This document shows, in pieces, positions 24,589 to 32,903 of a stretch of 64,000 bases of DNA; within the stretch, counting starts at the first letter, position 1; every line of letters begins with the position of its first letter. This DNA comes from Flavihumibacter fluminis. Its GTDB lineage: Bacteria; Bacteroidota; Bacteroidia; Chitinophagales; Chitinophagaceae. The notes beneath the pieces are model-generated. The model saw only the letters and a list, made by a program, of their open reading frames with translations, did no database searches and was not told where the DNA came from. The stretch lies in assembly GCF_021491375.1 (NCBI RefSeq), contig NZ_JAKEVY010000001.1, positions 992,001 through 1,056,000 of the forward strand, read 5' to 3'. The translations under genes and the position numbers were made by a program.

Positions 24589-25605
24589 ATGAACACAAGG
24601 TTATCTCCAATTACCCGAATCATCAGCCTGGTGTCTGCAATTGCGTTGGCACTGGTATTTTTTCTTCCGATCTGGAGGATTGACCTGGTTGCACCGCAAT
24701 ATCCGGAAGGTCTTTTTCTGCAGATTCATGCAGGTAAAATTGGAGGCGATATAGATGTGATCAATGGACTCAATCACTATATCGGAATGAAACATATTGA
24801 AGAAAAAGACTTTGTTGAATTCCAGGTACTGCCCTATATTATCCTAACCCTGGCCGCATTTGGAATACTAACAGCAATCATTAACCGTAAATGGTTTTAT
24901 TTCACCTGGTTTGGATTTCTCTTATTGTTTGGTATTGTAGCCATGCTCGATTTTTATCACTGGCTTTATAATTACGGACACAATCTGGATCCGGCTGCCG
25001 CTATTAAGGTACCCGGACAATCCTATCAGCCCCCCCTGCTCGGCTACAAGCAGTTACTCAATTTCGGGGCCTACTCTATGCCCGATATTGGGGGATGGAT
25101 CTTTGTGGTGGTGGGCGTATTACTGCTGATCGGAGGATGGCTCGAACTAAAAGCTATCAGAAAAAAACGCAGTATCGGACCTGCATTTCTATTGCTGCTG
25201 ACCGGCAGCCTTTTCTTCACTGGTTGTGCCAGTGGACCTCAGCCAATTCCCTATGGCAAGCAGGAATGCAATTATTGCAAAATGACATTGATGAATCAGC
25301 AATTTGGAACCGAATTGCTTTCCGATAAAGGCAAACCCTATTATTTCGATGATATTACCTGCCTTGTTGAATATATCCGTGAAGGTTCTCCCGGCACTAC
25401 CGGAACTTACCAGGCATACATGAGTGATTATGATAGCCCGGGGAACTTGCTGGAACTGGAGAAGGCTTTTCTTTATCAGTCAAATGAAATTCGGGGACCG
25501 ATGGGTGGCAACATTGCGGCATTCGCTACAGAAGCAGCAAGACAACAATTCAGCACCTCCAAACCTGGAAAAAATACATCCTGGAAAGAACAAGTTCAGC
25601 CATGA
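24589..25605 (+). CDS. nosL: Membrane protein fused to NosL copper chaperone domain
   Basis: 338 residues in two parts. The N-terminal part has about four membrane helices (near 12-30, 82-98, 104-122 and 169-188) with a periplasmic loop after the first. A fifth hydrophobic stretch (197-212) ending in FFTGC looks like an embedded lipobox, after which a NosL domain begins, with the copper-binding motif CNYCKM at Cys 227, Cys 230 and Met 232 and FDDITCLVEY. NosL delivers Cu(I) for NosZ assembly. In many clusters NosL is a separate lipoprotein; here no stop separates the two parts. The last four bases overlap nosD. Confidence 0.87.
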   Translation: MNTRLSPITRIISLVSAIALALVFFLPIWRIDLVAPQYPEGLFLQIHAGKIGGDIDVINGLNHYIGMKHIEEKDFVEFQVLPYIILTLAAFGILTAIINRKWFYFTWFGFLLLFGIVAMLDFYHWLYNYGHNLDPAAAIKVPGQSYQPPLLGYKQLLNFGAYSMPDIGGWIFVVVGVLLLIGGWLELKAIRKKRSIGPAFLLLLTGSLFFTGCASGPQPIPYGKQECNYCKMTLMNQQFGTELLSDKGKPYYFDDITCLVEYIREGSPGTTGTYQAYMSDYDSPGNLLELEKAFLYQSNEIRGPMGGNIAAFATEAARQQFSTSKPGKNTSWKEQVQP

Positions 25606-26834
25606 TTCGTCTCCTTTATATTATTATCTGTGCACAATTGGTGATACTCCTGCCGGCACAAGCAGCAGAACACCTGGTGAAACCCGGAGAGTCGATTCAG
25701 GCTGCCATCAATAAAGCATCCAAAGGCGATCTGATTAAAGTTATGCCTGGCACGTATCGGGAAAAAGGAATACTTATCAATAAGCAACTCGTCTTGCAGG
25801 GAATTGGCTACCCGGTATTAGATGGAGAGAAGAAATACGAAGTATTAACAATTACTGCAGATCATGTGGTAGTTCAGGGTTTCGAAATTATTCGCTCCGG
25901 TTACAGTAGTATGGATGAACTGGCAGCCGTACGAATCAAGCAGGCCTCCTATGTAGGGCTTCGTAATAACCGGTTAAGGGAGAATTTTTTTGGCATTTAT
26001 TGCCAGCATGCCTCCTTCAGCCTGATCGCCAACAATGATATCACCAGCACCGGTGGCAGTGAACTGGAAGCAGGCAATGGCATCCATGCCTGGAAAAGCG
26101 ACCATCTTGTGATTGATGGAAATTTCATCAGCGGCCATCGGGATGGTATCTATTTTGAGTTTGTAACCGAGTCTACTATTACCAATAACAAAAGTCATCA
26201 GAATATCCGGTATGGATTACATTTTATGTTTTCTCACCAGGATATTTACACCAATAACACATTCAGTGAAAATGGAGCAGGTGTTGCGGTTATGTACAGC
26301 CGGCAGGTAACCATGATTCGAAATCATTTCCTGGATAACTGGGGTAGCGCAGCATATGGAATTTTGCTTAAGGATATTTCAGACAGCTACGCCGCATACA
26401 ATGAATTTTCCCGCAATACGGCTGCCATCTACATGGAAGGATCCAGCCGGCTAACCATTTTCGCTAACCGGTTTTTGCAGAATGGATATGCCATTCGCAT
26501 CCAGGCGTCCTGTGATAATAATGTTATCCGTAAAAACAATTTCATTGCCAACAGCTTTGATATTGCTACCAACGGAAGTCTGGTACTAAACAGTTTTAAT
26601 GAAAATTACTGGGATAAATACGAAGGGTATGATTTAAACCGGGATGGTATGGGAGATGTCCCTTACCGTCCCCTCAGCCTTTTTGCCCTGATCGTGGAAC
26701 GTAACAACAGTGCCATGATGTTATTTCGCAGCCCAATGGTGGGTTTACTGGAAAAAGCGGAAAAAATCATGCCCGGCATCACTCCGGAAAAACTGAAAGA
26801 CGATCAACCCAGTATGAAACCCTTCCCGCTATGA
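25602..26834 (+). CDS. nosD: NosD, periplasmic beta-helix protein for NosZ maturation
   Basis: 410-residue exported protein (signal peptide ending AQAA at about 22). It has the right-handed parallel beta-helix of the NosD/carbohydrate-binding CASH family, seen as repeated ~23-residue turns with Asn ladders (LRNNRLREN, IANNDITST, ITNNKSHQN, YTNNTFSEN, FRKN). It starts with GESIQAAINKASKGDLIKV, the family opening. NosD acts with NosF and NosY to supply sulfur or otherwise mature the CuZ centre. Overlaps of 4 bp on both sides indicate translational coupling in nosL-D-F-Y. Confidence 0.94.
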   Translation: MIRLLYIIICAQLVILLPAQAAEHLVKPGESIQAAINKASKGDLIKVMPGTYREKGILINKQLVLQGIGYPVLDGEKKYEVLTITADHVVVQGFEIIRSGYSSMDELAAVRIKQASYVGLRNNRLRENFFGIYCQHASFSLIANNDITSTGGSELEAGNGIHAWKSDHLVIDGNFISGHRDGIYFEFVTESTITNNKSHQNIRYGLHFMFSHQDIYTNNTFSENGAGVAVMYSRQVTMIRNHFLDNWGSAAYGILLKDISDSYAAYNEFSRNTAAIYMEGSSRLTIFANRFLQNGYAIRIQASCDNNVIRKNNFIANSFDIATNGSLVLNSFNENYWDKYEGYDLNRDGMGDVPYRPLSLFALIVERNNSAMMLFRSPMVGLLEKAEKIMPGITPEKLKDDQPSMKPFPL

Positions 26835-27550
26835 TTATCGCAACTAATGTACAGAAAAAGTTCGGGCGACTGGTAGCTCTTGACAGCATCAGCCTGAGTT
26901 GTAATAAAGGACAAACCATCGCTCTGATCGGACCAAACGGTTCGGGCAAAACCACCTTCATCAAATGCCTGTTAGGCATGGTTATTCCCGATAGTGGTTT
27001 TATAACCGTTAACCACGAAAACATACATCGTACCTGGGAATACCGGCAACATATAGGATATATGCCCCAGATCAGCCGTTTCCCGGATAATATGACCATT
27101 GAACAGGTCATTGACATGGTGAGGGACATTCGGTATAAACCCGGACAGGAACTGGATGAAGAATTAATCGAGGCATTTGATCTGACTCGTATGTATGGCA
27201 AACGCATGAGAACACTATCAGGTGGAACACGTCAGAAGGTTAGTGCCTGCCTTGCTTTTTTATTCAAGCCGGATATCCTGATACTGGATGAGCCAACTGC
27301 CGGACTTGATCCAGTTGCAAGCGAAATCCTGAAAGCCAAAATCTTAAAAGAAAAAGCAAAGGGAAAACTGACCCTTATCACCTCTCATGTGTTAAGTGAC
27401 CTGGACGACCTGGTATCCGAGCTTATTTATCTGCAGGAAGGACAACTCCGATTTCATGAATCGGTTGCTGAATTGCAGAAAAAAACCGGGGAAGCCAAAC
27501 TGAATAAGGTGATGGCACAAATCATGTTACAGAAAACGGCACAACGATGA
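26831..27550 (+). CDS. nosF: NosF, ABC transporter ATPase
   Basis: 239-residue cytosolic ATPase of the NosFY transporter. Walker A GPNGSGKT at 34-41, Q-loop YMPQ at 77-80, signature LSGG at 129-132, Walker B ILILDEP at 149-155 and the switch His in TSHVLSD. It powers the NosY membrane subunit for NosZ copper-sulfide centre assembly. Overlaps nosD and nosY by 4 bp each. Confidence 0.95.
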   Translation: MIIATNVQKKFGRLVALDSISLSCNKGQTIALIGPNGSGKTTFIKCLLGMVIPDSGFITVNHENIHRTWEYRQHIGYMPQISRFPDNMTIEQVIDMVRDIRYKPGQELDEELIEAFDLTRMYGKRMRTLSGGTRQKVSACLAFLFKPDILILDEPTAGLDPVASEILKAKILKEKAKGKLTLITSHVLSDLDDLVSELIYLQEGQLRFHESVAELQKKTGEAKLNKVMAQIMLQKTAQR

Positions 27551-28314
27551 AAAAGATTATTAAATACAGCCTGCTTGATATATTACGGAACCGTGTAATC
27601 CTGGCCTATACAGTCTTGCTGGCTGTTGTCAGCATCAGTTTATTCATGATGGAAGACAACCCAGCAAAGGCGGTCATGAGCCTTATGAATATCAGTTTGC
27701 TGATTGTGCCGCTTGTAAGCAGCATTTTCTGTACCATCTATTTGTACAACAGTGCTGAATTCATTGAATTACTGGTTGCTCAGCCAATCCGTCGATCGCG
27801 CTTGCTTTGGGGTGTTTACCTTGGTATGATTACAGCATTACTGATCGCCCTGATCATGGGAATCGGATTACCGCTTCTGATACTACAACCCACAGTTTCC
27901 GGACTCAGCTTGTTTTTGACAAGTGCAGCCCTGACAATTGTATTTTCCTCGCTGGCCACACTTTCGGCTGTACTTACCCGTGATAAAGCAAAAGGCATCG
28001 GCGTATCCCTCCTGTTATGGTTTTATTTCACATTCATTTACGATGGAATAGTATTGCTGGTTTTATTCCAGATGGCTGACTATCCACTGGAAACAACCAT
28101 GATTGGTATGAGTATGCTGAACCCAATTGACCTGGGTAGAATCGGAATGTTACTTCAGCTCGACATTTCTGCCATGATGGGTTTAACAGGTGCCTTATTC
28201 CATGACTTCTTTGGAAATGGATTCGGAGCCGTATTGGTAATTCTGGTAATGCTCGGCTGGATGACCATCCCTATCCTATTTGCGATTCGTAGGTTTAAAA
28301 ATAAGGACCTTTAA
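27547..28314 (+). CDS. nosY: NosY, ABC transporter membrane subunit
   Basis: 255 residues with about six membrane helices, ending in the basic tail FAIRRFKNKDL. It begins MKKIIKYSLLDILRNRVILAYT, the coupling helix and first span typical of ABC-2 type permeases such as NosY. It forms the transporter with NosF. The haemoglobin gene follows 14 nt later and is probably in the same transcript. Confidence 0.93.
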   Translation: MKKIIKYSLLDILRNRVILAYTVLLAVVSISLFMMEDNPAKAVMSLMNISLLIVPLVSSIFCTIYLYNSAEFIELLVAQPIRRSRLLWGVYLGMITALLIALIMGIGLPLLILQPTVSGLSLFLTSAALTIVFSSLATLSAVLTRDKAKGIGVSLLLWFYFTFIYDGIVLLVLFQMADYPLETTMIGMSMLNPIDLGRIGMLLQLDISAMMGLTGALFHDFFGNGFGAVLVILVMLGWMTIPILFAIRRFKNKDL

Positions 28315-28328
28315 ACAACTGCATCCAG

Positions 28329-28724
28329 ATGAAAAAAGATATCGCTAATCGTTCGGATATTGAATTATTGATCAATCGTTTTTATGAACAGGTAAAAACA
28401 AATGATCAGATCGGTCATTTTTTTACTACAGACAGGAAGGTAAATTGGGAACACCATCTGCCAATTATGTATAATTTCTGGGAAAACATTTTGTTTTATA
28501 CCGGGCAGTACAATGGAAATCCGATGGCTGTGCATAAACAATTACACCAGGAATTTCCGTTGAGCAGGGCAGATTTTGCGGAATGGCTACTGCTGTTTAA
28601 AAATACAGCAGATGAGCTGTTTGAGGGAGATAATACGGAATTAATAAAACAACGAGCGCAATCAATTGCGCTCGTTATGGAACTTAAAATTGTTCATGGC
28701 AACAACACCTCATCAATCACATGA
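28329..28724 (+). CDS. Truncated haemoglobin, group III type
   Basis: 131-residue globin of the truncated (2/2) fold. The N-terminus has DIELLINRFYEQVKTNDQIGHFF (helix A/B region), then HLPIMYNFWENILFYTGQYNGNPMAVHKQLH, in which the late His is the likely proximal haem ligand, and FAEWLLLFKNTADELF, the group III pattern. It may bind NO or O2; a protective or redox role beside nosZ is inferred from position as last gene of the nos run. The 3' end overlaps the convergent fasciclin gene by 31 bp, and a hairpin serving that gene lies inside this coding sequence. Confidence 0.85.
   Translation: MKKDIANRSDIELLINRFYEQVKTNDQIGHFFTTDRKVNWEHHLPIMYNFWENILFYTGQYNGNPMAVHKQLHQEFPLSRADFAEWLLLFKNTADELFEGDNTELIKQRAQSIALVMELKIVHGNNTSSIT
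28641..28676 (-). terminator. Terminator of the fasciclin gene, placed inside the haemoglobin gene
   Basis: Perfect 12-bp inverted repeat AACGAGCGCAAT-CA-ATTGCGCTCGTT (28651-28676). On the minus strand it is followed by GTTTTATTAA, so it fits an intrinsic terminator just after the fasciclin stop. It lies within the last 75 bp of the haemoglobin coding sequence. Confidence 0.75.
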
Positions 28725-29239
28725 ATGATTCCGTTACTGGCCGGCACTGAAGCCAGAATGGTAGCTTTACCGTTCACCATCACTTTTCCGTCTTTTACTG
28801 AAATCGTGATATTGCCACCATTTGCCTGCCCCAATACCTGACCATCGTTCATCAGATCGGTTTTAATTACGCCCACATACACATGGTATTGAAGAATATT
28901 TTCCAGGTCAGCTTTGCTGGACGGTTGCATTAATTTATCCAGTGTTCCCGCAGGCAATTTGTCAAATGCTGCATTCGTGGGCGCAAAAACGGTAAAGGGA
29001 CCTGCGTTGGAAAGCACATCTACTAATCCGGCAGCCTGCACAGCTTTCACCAGTGTCGAATGATCTGCACTTCCAATTGCCACTTTTACAACGTCTTTCT
29101 GGGAATCATCGTCCTTAACCGCAGATTGTCCGCTTAGCGGTGTTTCAACGGCAGCGGCAGCATTGTCAGAAGCGGCCTGATCGCCGCAGGAATGCATCAG
29201 GAGGGATGCTCCAATCAGGAGGGGAATCCAATTTCTCAT
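28694..29239 (-). CDS. Fasciclin (FAS1) domain lipoprotein
   Basis: 181 residues: lipobox LLMHSC (Cys 18), an Ala/Ser/Asp-rich linker, and one FAS1 domain from about 50, with H1 motif GPFTVFAPTNAAFDKLP, LENILQYHVYVG and the ending GIIHVIDEVLLP. FAS1 domains are extracellular adhesion or binding modules; the cargo here is unknown. Its promoter has a Crp/Fnr-type box at the same spacing as nosZ, so it is probably co-regulated with nitrous oxide respiration. The convergent overlap with the haemoglobin is 31 bp. Confidence 0.9.
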   Translation of the reverse strand: MRNWIPLLIGASLLMHSCGDQAASDNAAAAVETPLSGQSAVKDDDSQKDVVKVAIGSADHSTLVKAVQAAGLVDVLSNAGPFTVFAPTNAAFDKLPAGTLDKLMQPSSKADLENILQYHVYVGVIKTDLMNDGQVLGQANGGNITISVKDGKVMVNGKATILASVPASNGIIHVIDEVLLP

Positions 29240-29268
29240 ACTGTTATTTTTAGGGTGTATTTAATAAT

Positions 29269-29276
29269 CTAAGCTA
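29269..29276 (-). promoter_or_regulatory. -7 promoter element of the fasciclin gene
   Basis: Minus strand TAGCTTAG, 7 of 8 to TAnnTTTG; the predicted leader is about 25 nt. Confidence 0.4.
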
Positions 29277-29296
29277 TTACACCCAGCTTACATCTA

Positions 29297-29314
29297 TTAT
29301 GATTCTGGTCATAA
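29297..29314 (-). promoter_or_regulatory. Crp/Fnr-type box of the fasciclin gene
   Basis: TTATGAT-TCTG-GTCATAA, a 7-bp-arm near-palindrome with core ATGAT-N4-GTCAT. The centre (29305.5) is 36.5 bp from the inner end of the -7-like element at 29269-29276. Confidence 0.65.
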
Positions 29315-29315
29315 C

Positions 29316-29344
29316 AAAAAAAGCAGGTAGTAGAAACTACCCGC
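29316..29344 (-). terminator. Terminator of the IS1595-like gene
   Basis: Minus strand stem GCGGGTAGT-TTCT-ACTACCTGC (one mismatch) followed by seven T. Confidence 0.82.
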
Positions 29345-29373
29345 GTTCACACACATGAGAAATAAAGAAATTT

Positions 29374-30018
29374 TTATTGCATATGCACTTCGTGCAAAGG
29401 ATGCTTATTTATAAGTTGAAGCAGTTTAGCCTGCATGTTTTCGTTGCGATGATTGTATCTGAATTCACATTCCTTGATATGCAGGTAGAGGGTATTCCGG
29501 TTTACTCCGCGAAATTTCATCAGTCTGTTGCGGGTTAGACCCCAGAAGCCAGAAATTTCATCCCCATTGGTCGTAGCACCGGCTGCCAGCATATCTCTCC
29601 TGTATAACCGCCAGTTGTTGAAATCCGCAACTGCCTGAATACTTTGCATTTCTGAACCAGGCTGTCCATTGTGCTGCTTCTGCCAGTTCAGCAAATGCTC
29701 TTTTGTAATATTCTCCAATCCGGTCGCATATACATGACCGTTATAACGCGTAAATCCAAAATAGGAGGTTTTAGGCAATCCGCTTAAAGACCCTTTCAGA
29801 GAAACGACATTTTCAGGTAAATGGTGTAGAGGAAATGTATCTTCACAAAATTGTGCCAATCGCGTACGGATCAGTTTCAGGTAAGCATTTACTGTAACAC
29901 GGCTCACTCCTGTTATGGCAGCAATCTGGGTAGCAGTTAAGTCTTCGCAGAAATAATGTAAAATCTCCCTGCATTTTCTTTCTGAAAGGTGTGCCCCTTT
30001 CAACATTCTATTTTTCAT
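29374..30018 (-). CDS. IS1595/ISXO2-like transposase relative, apparently inactive
   Basis: 214 residues. The N-terminus resembles the DNA-binding helix-turn-helix of IS1595-type transposases (LTATQIAAITGVSRVTVNAYL, about 28-48), and the C-terminus has the family ending FRGVNRNTLYLHIKECEFRYNHR. The centre departs from the family: the VDESYFG motif with the first catalytic Asp is missing (only SYFGF remains at about 87), the second Asp motif is ADFNNW rather than SDGW, and the Glu region reads DEISGFWG. No terminal inverted repeats or target duplication are visible. It could be a decayed copy or a domesticated DNA-binding protein. It has its own terminator. Confidence 0.72.
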   Translation of the reverse strand: MKNRMLKGAHLSERKCREILHYFCEDLTATQIAAITGVSRVTVNAYLKLIRTRLAQFCEDTFPLHHLPENVVSLKGSLSGLPKTSYFGFTRYNGHVYATGLENITKEHLLNWQKQHNGQPGSEMQSIQAVADFNNWRLYRRDMLAAGATTNGDEISGFWGLTRNRLMKFRGVNRNTLYLHIKECEFRYNHRNENMQAKLLQLINKHPLHEVHMQ

Positions 30019-30167
30019 TGAGATAGGTTTGGTTTGCAGAATTTATACGAAACGATTCGGAGATAAATATCTACAGAACAACCAACACAAAAAACCTAAT
30101 TATACACCAGTGGGAATAATACAGGATGAACAGAATGATCAAGATGTTAGAAAAAAGTGAAGACCCG

Positions 30168-32234
30168 TTAATACGACAGCAACTGACCTATTCGCCCCCG
30201 TAGTTTGTCAGCAGAGGGTAGCATAGCCGCCTCCAATGCCGCATTCATGGGAACAGCGGGTAAATTCAATGCTCCCATAACATCAACCGGAGCATCCAGC
30301 CATTGAAAACAGGCTTTGCTGATGCGGCCAGCCAATGCTTCAGCAAATGAATTATGTTGTTGCTCCTCTGTAAGCACCAGGCATTTTCCATGTTGTTTGA
30401 CGGTATCAAATACCAGTTCCTCATCTAACGGAAACAAACAACGGAGATCAACTACCTCCACTTGTCCCGGGAAATGCATGGCAGCCGCTTTAGCCCAATA
30501 AACCCCCATTCCATAGGTGATTATACAACAGGAATCTCCCTGCATAACAGCTTGTTTAAAAGCAGGCAATGCAATCCTTGCTTTTCCAAGGGGAATGCGG
30601 TAATCAGCCCCGGGTTCCGGCTGTTTGGCAGATTCAGTTCCCGGAACCTTACTCCAGTAAAGACCTTTATGTTCAAGCATCACAACCGGGTTGGGATCCA
30701 GGAAAGCTGCTTTCATCAATCCTTTCATATCAGCTGCATTGGAAGGATAAACCACCTTAATGCCTTTAATGCTCAACAGGGTGGATTCAATACTTCCACT
30801 ATGATAAGGACCGCCTCCCCCATAAGCGCCAACGGGGACCCGGATCAGGGTTTGAACCGGAAATTTTCCGCAGCTCAAATAGGACGATTTTGAGATTTCA
30901 GAAACCAGCTGGTTGAGTCCGGGATAAATATAATCGGCAAACTGAACCTCCACTATCGGTTTCAACCCAACTGCACTCATTCCGGAAGTAGAACCTATTA
31001 TATAAGCTTCCTGGATCGCAGTATTGAACACCCGATGATCCCCAAACTGTTCCGCGAGGGTCGCAGCTTCGCGGAAAACACCACCCAGCCTGCGACCTAC
31101 ATCCTGGCCATACAAAACTGCTTCAGGGAATTCTTCCATGATCTCGCGGATGGCAAAGAGAGCAGCATCCACCATGTTGATCTTTTCTGCTTTTGTCGTT
31201 TCCCGCTGACCGGTTTCTACAGTAACAGTAGTGGGTACAAATACATGTGATTGCACAGTGGCGGGATCCGGATCTGCAGCTTCAACTGCCTGCTGAAAAG
31301 CCAGCCGCACTTCCTGTTCAGCGGCTTTATCGATGTCAGCAAGTTCATCCATTGATACACCTGCGGCCAATAGTCGTTCTCTTAACAGTGGGCCAGGATC
31401 TCTCAGGGCATGCATTTTCAGGTCCTCTTCCGTTCGGTAGAATTCTTTTCGCACACCGCTGGTATGATGCCCAAGCAATGGGACATTTGCCTGGATTAGC
31501 CAGGGAGACCGCTCCCTTCTGATGCTTTCAGTTACCTCCTGAAATAGCTGGTAGCAGGCTTCAAAATCACTGCCATCCACCCGCGCCCTTGACATTCCGG
31601 GAAAGCCCGCAGCATATTCATACGCATCCATTACCCGGGATTCATCGGCTGATACGCTGATCCCCCAACGATTGTCCTGAACCAGGTAAAGTATTGGTAA
31701 TTTTTTGAGTACAGCAAACTGAAAAGCTTCGCTTACTTCTCCTTCCGTTACACTTGCATCGCCCAAGGAACACACAACCAATGGCATTTTTCCGTTGCTG
31801 GTTATATTCAGTTTTTCGGAAAGATGTTTTTCAAGGTATTGTATACCCTGAGCGATACCGGTAGTTGGAATCACCTGCATGCCCGTGGCACTGCTTTGTT
31901 GTATGATGGTAGGTTTGTCATCCCCCCTATAACCGGGATGCGAGTAATAGGCCCTGCCCCCCGTAAACGGATCGGCAGCTTTTGCCAGTAATTGCAACAT
32001 CAACTCATAGGGACTGAACCCCAATCCAAGCAACAGACTTTCATCCCGATAATAGGGACTCACATAATCAGCCGGATCCAGCAGATAGGAAATAGCCAGC
32101 TGCACAGCCTCATGCCCTCTTGATGTACTGTGTACGTATTTACAGATATTCCTATGTTGTTCATAGGTGGCCGCCATATGTTTGGCCTGGCACATGTGCC
32201 GATACGCTTTAACCAACAATTCCTGTCCGTTCAT
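30168..32234 (-). CDS. 2-oxoacid dehydrogenase E1 component, fused alpha and beta subunits
   Basis: Complete 688-residue chain. The alpha half (1 to about 340) has the entry helix HMAATYEQ, YRDESLLLGLG, and the thiamine-diphosphate motif from GDASVTEGE to QDNRWGIS. The beta half (about 350 on) has YGQDVGRRLGGVFREA and the QEAYIIGSTSGMSAVGLKPI block, and ends in the C-terminal transketolase domain. It should decarboxylate a branched-chain or related 2-oxoacid. E2 and E3 genes are not adjacent. The paralogue at 1-2105 has the same design but differs considerably in sequence, so the two enzymes probably use different substrates. Confidence 0.92.
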   Translation of the reverse strand: MNGQELLVKAYRHMCQAKHMAATYEQHRNICKYVHSTSRGHEAVQLAISYLLDPADYVSPYYRDESLLLGLGFSPYELMLQLLAKAADPFTGGRAYYSHPGYRGDDKPTIIQQSSATGMQVIPTTGIAQGIQYLEKHLSEKLNITSNGKMPLVVCSLGDASVTEGEVSEAFQFAVLKKLPILYLVQDNRWGISVSADESRVMDAYEYAAGFPGMSRARVDGSDFEACYQLFQEVTESIRRERSPWLIQANVPLLGHHTSGVRKEFYRTEEDLKMHALRDPGPLLRERLLAAGVSMDELADIDKAAEQEVRLAFQQAVEAADPDPATVQSHVFVPTTVTVETGQRETTKAEKINMVDAALFAIREIMEEFPEAVLYGQDVGRRLGGVFREAATLAEQFGDHRVFNTAIQEAYIIGSTSGMSAVGLKPIVEVQFADYIYPGLNQLVSEISKSSYLSCGKFPVQTLIRVPVGAYGGGGPYHSGSIESTLLSIKGIKVVYPSNAADMKGLMKAAFLDPNPVVMLEHKGLYWSKVPGTESAKQPEPGADYRIPLGKARIALPAFKQAVMQGDSCCIITYGMGVYWAKAAAMHFPGQVEVVDLRCLFPLDEELVFDTVKQHGKCLVLTEEQQHNSFAEALAGRISKACFQWLDAPVDVMGALNLPAVPMNAALEAAMLPSADKLRGRIGQLLSY

Positions 32235-32251
32235 AGTGATGCGATGGTTCG

Positions 32252-32259
32252 CAAATATA
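32252..32259 (-). promoter_or_regulatory. -7 promoter element of the second E1 gene
   Basis: Minus strand TATATTTG, perfect TAnnTTTG, 17 nt before the ATG at 32234. Confidence 0.5.
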
Positions 32260-32291
32260 AACGAACAGTTGTTAGTAATGTTTGGTGTAGC

Positions 32292-32903
32292 TTACTTTAT
32301 TTCGATGTTAAACATCTCTGCGTCTTCCAGGATGCCTTCCAGTTCATCGCCCACAACACATTCGCCTACGCCGGCGGGAGTACCCGTAAATATGAGGTCA
32401 CCAATATTTACAGAGAAATAGTTGGATATATGGGCTACAATACTATCAAAATTGAAGATCATGTTACTGGAATGACCTTCCTGTACCAATTCCTTATTCT
32501 TCAGTAGTTTGAAATGAATATCCTTTTTATTCTTCAGGTCAGCCAGGTTCACCCATTTCCCAATTACGGCTGAATTATCCCACGCTTTAGCTTTCTCCCA
32601 GGGAAGGCCTTTCTCTTTTAATTCATTCTGAATATCCCTGGCAGTAAAATCGATACCTACCGTTACCGCATCATAATATTTGCCGGCATAACGGTCCTGG
32701 ATGTATTTTCCATTTTTGCATATCCGCAAAACAAGTTCACACTCATAATGCAGCTCATTGGTGAATTCAGGATAGTAAAAAGGAGTGTGCGTTTGCAGCA
32801 GTGCACTCTTGGGTTTCATAAAAATCACCGGTTCATCGGGCACTTCGTTGCCCAGTTCTTTGGCGTGCGCCACATAGTTACGGCCTATGCAGAATATTTT
32901 CAT
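32292..32903 (-). CDS. Fumarylacetoacetate hydrolase (FAH) family protein
   Basis: 203-residue single-domain FAH-family enzyme (YcgM/FAHD1-like). It starts MKIFCIGRNYVAHAKELGN and has the metal-binding acidic residues in HYECELVLRI and the loop VGIDFTARDIQNELK, with LIFTGTPAGVGE near the end, all typical. Members act as acylpyruvate hydrolases or oxaloacetate decarboxylases; the reaction here is not certain. The frame extends two codons to a GTG at 32909; the ATG at 32903 is preferred. It starts a run with no obvious operon partner. Confidence 0.9.
   Translation of the reverse strand: MKIFCIGRNYVAHAKELGNEVPDEPVIFMKPKSALLQTHTPFYYPEFTNELHYECELVLRICKNGKYIQDRYAGKYYDAVTVGIDFTARDIQNELKEKGLPWEKAKAWDNSAVIGKWVNLADLKNKKDIHFKLLKNKELVQEGHSSNMIFNFDSIVAHISNYFSVNIGDLIFTGTPAGVGECVVGDELEGILEDAEMFNIEIK

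Noticed and set aside
29240-30167. Complete insertion sequence around the IS1595-like gene
   Set aside because: I could not find terminal inverted repeats or a target-site duplication, and the catalytic motif is absent.
30316-31522. Several open frames on the plus strand opposite the second E1 gene
   Set aside because: They are antisense shadows of a long, well-supported coding region and lack promoters or domain features.
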